Shown in pieces: positions 60,069 through 64,000 of a stretch of DNA of 64,000 bases. Position numbers and translations under genes: made by a program. Under the pieces are notes generated by a model, which ran no database searches, was not told where the DNA came from, and saw nothing but the letters and a program-made list of their open reading frames with translations. Origin of the DNA: DASXHD01 sp038239005. GTDB lineage: Bacteria; Myxococcota_A; Polyangia; Polyangiales; Polyangiaceae. Each line of letters begins with the position of its first letter. The stretch's first letter is position 1. The DNA is taken from positions 1 to 64,000 of the forward strand of contig JBBSFE010000005.1 of the NCBI GenBank assembly GCA_038239005.1, given 5' to 3'.

Positions 60069-60752
60069 ATGCTGTTTCAAGTGGTGCGGCAGCGTGAGTT
60101 TGTCTTTCGGACGTGGGGCGGTAAGCGTGTCGGCGCGGGGCGAAAGCCCAACGGCCAACGTGCGGGGGTGCCGCACTTGGTTCGGCCTCGGCATCGTCAG
60201 GTCTACCCCGTGCACGTCACGTTGCGCGCACGCGCTGGGCTGCCGCCGCTTCGCGAGCGCGTCATCCTACGCGAGATGCAGCGGGCGATTGGGCGGGCGA
60301 ATCGGGTGTCGCCGCTGTCGAGCGTGTTTCGCGTCGTCGAGTTTTCGGTGCAGAACGATCACGTGCACCTCGTGGTCGAAGCACACGACAAGGACGCGCT
60401 CTCGCGCGGCATGCAGGGCTTGGCGATTCGGCTTGCTCGCGCCGTCAATCGCGCGCTTTCTGCGAGCGGCACTGTGTGGGGCGACCGATATCACGCGCGC
60501 GATCTTCGAACCCCACGCGAGGTGCGCAACGCCATCGTCTACGTGCTGATGAACGCCAAGAAGCACGGCTCGCGCATTGCGTCAGGCATCGACGCGTTCT
60601 CTTCCGCGCCTTGGTTCGGCGGCTTTGCGGTTCGTGCGAGCATTCCCGATACGCCCGCGCCGGTCGTCGCCGCGCGCACGTGGCTCGGTGGCACGGGTTG
60701 GCGTCGCCGCGGCCTCGTCCGCTTCGACGAGCGTCCACGTCCGCTCGTGTGA
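60069..60752 (+). CDS. RAYT / IS200-like HUH transposase
   Basis: Y1-type transposase of 227 residues. RQREFVFRTWGGKRVGAGRKPNG is the N-terminus typical of REP-associated tyrosine transposases in this group; FSVQNDHVHLVVEA gives the HUH metal site (His-Val-His) and NAIVYVLMNAKKH contains the catalytic Tyr. It nicks single-stranded DNA next to palindromic repeats. ATG 60069 is preferred since the sequence before it is not coding-like. Flanked by repeats and a duplicated gene fragment (see separate entries), it is the only mobile gene in the window. Confidence 0.85.
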   Translation: MLFQVVRQREFVFRTWGGKRVGAGRKPNGQRAGVPHLVRPRHRQVYPVHVTLRARAGLPPLRERVILREMQRAIGRANRVSPLSSVFRVVEFSVQNDHVHLVVEAHDKDALSRGMQGLAIRLARAVNRALSASGTVWGDRYHARDLRTPREVRNAIVYVLMNAKKHGSRIASGIDAFSSAPWFGGFAVRASIPDTPAPVVAARTWLGGTGWRRRGLVRFDERPRPLV

Positions 60753-60756
60753 AAAG

Positions 60757-60878
60757 CATGAAGCCGTCGGTGATGTTGGCGAGGATCGTTCCGGGGTCGA
60801 TGGCGTCCGAGCCGCCTGCGAGTGTGCCGTCGATTGGCGTGACGTTGGTCGTGTAGCTCGGCGGCGTAACGAGGCCGC
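60757..60878. repeat. 122-bp duplicated fragment of the beta-helix gene
   Basis: 118 of 122 bases match 61291-61412, which lies inside the neighbouring parallel beta-helix gene, in the same orientation. Here the copy is out of any gene, directly behind the transposase stop codon. Confidence 0.9.
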
Positions 60879-60908
60879 CAACGCCAACGCGACCGCCGGA
60901 GGGGAGAC

Positions 60909-60938
60909 GGAGGCGGAGACGGAGACGGAGGCGGAGAC
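60909..60938. repeat. Right-hand 30-bp copy of the hexamer repeat
   Basis: Identical over 30 bp to 59761-59790 on the other side of the transposase gene, and likewise preceded by an AACGCC tract. The 12-mer CCGCTCGTGTGA occurs at 60741-60752 and again at 60938-60949, bracketing the duplicated fragment. Confidence 0.75.
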
Positions 60939-60984
60939 CGCTCGTGTGACGCGCATACGGAGTGTGCGCGTCGAGTGCGCAGAG

Positions 60985-62917
60985 TCAGCGACGGCGGCGC
61001 GCGAGGAGGAGCGCGACTAGCCCGGTGAACGCGAGCGCGAACGGGCCCGGGCTGCGGGATCCCTCGATGTGGCAGCCGCAGCCGTTGCTCGAGCCGGGCG
61101 TCGTCCCGGCGTCGCCGCTCGCGCCCGAGTCGCTGCTTGGGCCGCCGCTGTCGCCGCCGACGCCGCCATCGCCGCCGGTGCTCGTGCCGCAGCCGATGCT
61201 CTCATTGCTCTCGTCGACACCCTCGGGACGCACGCCGTAGATGGGCACCGTGCAGCCGGTTTCCTGCGCGCCGAGATCTGGCGCGGCGCCCATGAAGCCG
61301 TCGGTGATGTTCGCGAGGATCGTTCCGTGGTCGATGGCGTCCGAGCCGCTTGCGAGTGTGCCGTCGATCGGCGTGACGTTGGTCGTGTAGCTCGGCGGCG
61401 TAACGAGGCCGCTCGCGAAGAGCGCGCCGCCCGCGACGAGTCGGCCATGCGCTTCGTAGAGTCCGCCCGCGACGACGGCTGCGAAGTTCGAATAGTTCGC
61501 GCCGCCAGTGCCGTAGCCGAAATGGAATTGGCCTTCAGGGTACCAGCCGTTCCAGTCGACGACGTCCGTCGTGGAGTCGACGGGTTGATCCCAGTTCACC
61601 GACCGACCACCGCTCGGTGTTGCAGGGCCAATCCACAAATTGTTCATCATCGTCACTGCGTGCGCCGTCGTGCTGTCGAGCACTTGAAACGCATACGCGG
61701 CGCTCATGAACGTGTTGTTCAAGATCACGGGCCCGACCGTCGAGTTGTGAATCTTCACGCCTTCGACCGCGGCGTTGATCACGAGATTGCGAATCGCATA
61801 CGCCGGGCCGCCAAAAATGGGCTGAAAGCTAATAGGCATGTACGTGTTCGTGAAACGATTTCGGAACGCACGCGTGTTGCCTTGCGATTGATCGAGCTCG
61901 AGAGCGTTGTCGTAGGCGTCGTTGACGTCGTTGCCGTAGAAGTCGTCGGCGCGCGCGCCCGTGGTCTCGACCTTCATGGCGTCACCGAAACCCAAGAGCG
62001 TGTTGTGACACACGACGTGCCCATCGCCTTCGACGTGAATGCCGTCGTCGTTGGCGTGCGCGCCGGTGTCGTCCGAATACACATGCGGCCACACGAGGCG
62101 ACCCTCGAGCAAGTTGTCGCAAAGGTAGAAGTCTTGTTGCTGTGGGTTCGAACCGAATCCGAGGATCACGTCTTTCGCGTGAACGCGCCGCACGACGTTG
62201 TCGCTCGCGGGCGAGCCGTGGAAGCGAAGCGCACGCGTATCGTGTTGCAACGTGAGTCGCTCGACGTGCGAGAAGCTGCCTTCGATCGCGAGCACGTTGC
62301 CGCCGCCATTGCCGCCGTCGAGAATCACCGTGTCGCGATCGACGCCGCGAATCACGATGGGGTTGTCTTTCGTGCCGCTCGCGTTGAGCGTGAACTCGCC
62401 CGTGTAGGTTCCAGCCGCGAGCGTGATCACGTCGCCCGCTTTCGCGGCGTTCAGGGCGGTCGTGAGCTGCGCGGCTGTCGACACGTTGACCACGTTCGGT
62501 TGCGCGGGATCCGCTGAGGGCACTGCGCGCGTCGTGGCCGAGGTCGTCGTCGTCTGATCGCCACCATCGGGATCGTGCGCCGTCAGTTGAATGTCGTAAG
62601 CGGTGGCAGGCTTGAGATTGAAAATGCTTCCCGCAAACTCGGGCGTCGCCGTGCCGCCAGTGACGAGATCGGCGCGCACGCGATAAAGCGGCAAGCCGTC
62701 GACCCATTGGCTCGTGCCGCTCGGTTTGTATTGCACCTTCACGGTGGCGTTGAAGTTGTCGTCCGGTGAGCGCCCAACGAACACCGATGGTGACGACGGT
62801 CGACCGATCGAGACTCGCTGCGCCCATGTGAAGCACGTTGTCCGCGCGAGCCGAGCGCGCGAGAAGAACGAGACCGACAGCGATTGCAACGCGAGCCGCG
62901 ATGACTTTGTGCGACAT
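60985..62917 (-). CDS. Parallel beta-helix MYXO-CTERM protein, interrupted by a frameshift
   Basis: Secreted protein of about 640 residues when one frameshift is bridged. ATG 62917 opens the signal peptide MSHKVIAARVAIAVGLVLLA and continues to TIGVRWALTG, near 62765, where the frame moves: the next residues in the other frame are DDNFNATVKVQYKPSG. Then follow a fibronectin-like part, a right-handed beta-helix (DVITLAAGTYTGEFTLNASG, HVERLTLQHDTRALRFHG, NDDGIHVEGDGHVVCHNTLL) and a C-terminus with GCGCHIEG, a hydrophobic helix and RRRR, a MYXO-CTERM tail. Beta-helix proteins often bind or cleave polysaccharides. Either a pseudogene or a sequencing indel. Confidence 0.75.
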
Positions 62918-63047
62918 CGTCCGAACATATCCTGTCTCCTCGGCGGGCTGGCACGCTGACCTGGCACGGGGCCAGCGTGCCACCTCGAATACGCCATTTT
63001 ACAGGCTGATCGTGATGGCACACGCCGTGCGATGGCCGCGGCGTGCC

Positions 63048-63404
63048 TCAACCCTTCGACCACCGCGCCACGACTGCGAGGAGCTGCGCCGGCGAGCATG
63101 GCTTGCGCAGCACTTCGCCGTGCTTCTTCGCGCGCTCGGCGGATTGCTTCGAGCCCGTGGCGAAGGCCACGGACATCGCGGGGCGAATCGCGCGCAGCTG
63201 CAGCGAGAGCGCGACGCCATCCTCCTCGCCGAGGTTGACGTCGAGAAAGGCGGCGTCGCATTCGTGATGCGTGAGCGCGTCGCACGCCTCGCGCGTGGTC
63301 GACGCTTCGTGGACCGCGTGGCCCGCATGCTCGAGCACGCGGCGAAAGGCCCGCCTGACGGTCACGTCATCGTCGACGAGCAGAATGTTCAGCATGAAAG
63401 TCAT
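63048..63404 (-). CDS. Single-domain response regulator
   Basis: CheY-like receiver of 118 residues without an output domain. Key residues: the acidic pair in LLVDDDV, the phospho-acceptor Asp in AAFLDVNLG, Thr in FATGSKQS and Lys in LRKPCSP. ATG 63404 or 63395 could start it. No histidine kinase is adjacent. Such stand-alone receivers relay phosphate or bind target proteins. It is divergent from the XRE regulator gene. Confidence 0.88.
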   Translation of the reverse strand: MTFMLNILLVDDDVTVRRAFRRVLEHAGHAVHEASTTREACDALTHHECDAAFLDVNLGEEDGVALSLQLRAIRPAMSVAFATGSKQSAERAKKHGEVLRKPCSPAQLLAVVARWSKG

Positions 63405-63479
63405 ACGTCCGGCGGCAGCGCCAGAAGCCCGGACATTCCTCGGGTATTTCGCTCGCCCGAACGGCCGCAATCAACTTTG

Positions 63480-63749
63480 GTGCGCGAAACGTTGTCGCAA
63501 ATCCTGGACGACCTTGGTCGGCGCGTCGCGGAGATCCGCCGCGCCCGCGGTTGGACGCAAGCGCACGCAGCGCATCGCGCGGGAATGCTCACGAAGGACT
63601 ACCAAGCGCTGGAGCACGGTCGGCGCGCGATTACCATTCGCACGGCGTTGTGGATCGCGACCGCGCTCGAGGTGCCCCTACGCACCCTCTTCGATGCACC
63701 CGCGACACGCGAGCGCCGGCAGCCGGGCCGACCCAAGCGCCGGCGTTAG
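63480..63749 (+). CDS. XRE-family helix-turn-helix regulator
   Basis: Small DNA-binding protein of 89 residues: VAEIRRARGWTQAHAAHRAGMLTKDYQALEHGRRAITIRTALWIATALEVPLRTLF is a complete XRE/Cro helix-turn-helix, followed by a basic tail. GTG 63480 (TTG 63477) is the only start near the domain. It is divergent from the response regulator gene and might regulate both. The stop overlaps the end of the convergent gene at 63746 by 4 bp. Confidence 0.8.
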   Translation: MRETLSQILDDLGRRVAEIRRARGWTQAHAAHRAGMLTKDYQALEHGRRAITIRTALWIATALEVPLRTLFDAPATRERRQPGRPKRRR

Positions 63750-64000
63750 TTCGTCCAGTCCGGGAAGATCGATGGCGCGTTGATCACGATCTCAGGACAC
63801 GACACGTTGCCGTTCTGATCCACGTCTTCTGCCGCGCCCACACGTTGCGCACGAAACGGGCTGTCTGGTTGCACTTGAATGACGATTGTCGAAGCGACCG
63901 ACAGACACGGATCGCTGTAGCCAACGACCGACTCGTCGAGCTTGATCTGCGCAAGACCCGTGATCACATCGGGCGTTTGCACCGTCCCAGCGAGCACGCC
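63746..64000 (-). CDS. C-terminal part of a protein that continues beyond the window
   Basis: The frame is open to the right edge, so only the last 84 or so residues are seen. Visible: TGLAQIKLDESVVGYSDPCL and a segment DQNGNVSCPEIVINAPSIFPDWTN at the end, with two Cys that could pair. It resembles the secreted, strand-rich proteins elsewhere in the window. No family is recognised. The 5' end lies outside the window. Confidence 0.6.
   Translation of the reverse strand, partial: GVLAGTVQTPDVITGLAQIKLDESVVGYSDPCLSVASTIVIQVQPDSPFRAQRVGAAEDVDQNGNVSCPEIVINAPSIFPDWTN

Noticed and set aside
62838..63479. N-terminal extension of the XRE regulator
   Set aside because: Lies opposite the response regulator gene and has antisense composition; the conserved domain starts just after GTG 63480.

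Overview
The window is high-GC bacterial DNA that fits the phylum Myxococcota, most likely class Polyangia (inference, no database search). The reasons are the very large number of Cys-anchored lipoproteins with Ala/Asp-rich linkers behind the lipobox, two proteins with a MYXO-CTERM-type C-terminus (Gly-Cys-rich stretch, hydrophobic helix, Arg tail), a Ser/Thr kinase coupled to a secreted carbohydrate- or matrix-type protein, and dense gene packing with ATGA, GTGA and TTGA start-stop overlaps. No rRNA, tRNA, CRISPR array or phage was seen.

Layout. 1-4.5 kb: a lipoprotein gene broken near the left edge, an ExbD-like gene, then an AT-richer three-gene block of secreted lipoproteins that includes an Asp-box (sialidase-fold) protein. 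4.8-16 kb: a reductive pyrimidine catabolism locus. An NCS1 nucleobase transporter and a DUF4132 protein run leftward. PreT, PreA, beta-ureidopropionase, dihydropyrimidinase and a methylmalonate-semialdehyde dehydrogenase run rightward. Together they would import uracil or thymine, reduce it, open the ring, release beta-amino acids and oxidise the resulting semialdehydes. The missing step, a beta-alanine/beta-aminoisobutyrate transaminase, may be the class III aminotransferase at 43.5 kb. 16-24.4 kb: small lipoproteins, one with its 5' leader duplicated, an SGNH hydrolase, a nucleotidyltransferase pair, a divergent PadR/DUF998 pair and two AgmX/PglI-like proteins. 24.5-34.8 kb: a KAS III, an ABC-2 exporter, a VWA lipoprotein, a wax-synthase-like acyltransferase, a type IB topoisomerase and an ECF sigma factor carrying a SnoaL domain. 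34.8-49 kb: mostly lipoproteins (Kazal, extensin/M15, GHL15-like, EEP nuclease), a TerB-like protein, the aminotransferase and a kinase module. 49.2-51.3 kb: a GH25 lysozyme with seven FG-GAP-like repeats.

51.8-59.7 kb is the most unusual part: an unbroken, mostly translationally coupled run encoding a fused ketosynthase plus degenerate ketosynthase, an acyl carrier protein, a GcvT-like folate-binding protein, a ferredoxin fused to an acyl-ACP-desaturase-like di-iron protein, a Tat-type lipoprotein, a probable outer-membrane protein and a retinol-saturase/CrtI-like flavoenzyme. It looks like an uncharacterised pathway that builds and oxidises an acyl chain on a carrier protein. 59.7-61 kb is a repeat-rich hot spot: a hexanucleotide tandem array, a RAYT/IS200-like transposase, a 122-bp duplicated piece of the neighbouring gene, and matching direct repeats on both sides. 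The window ends with a frameshifted parallel beta-helix gene, a response regulator, an XRE regulator and a partial gene at the right edge.
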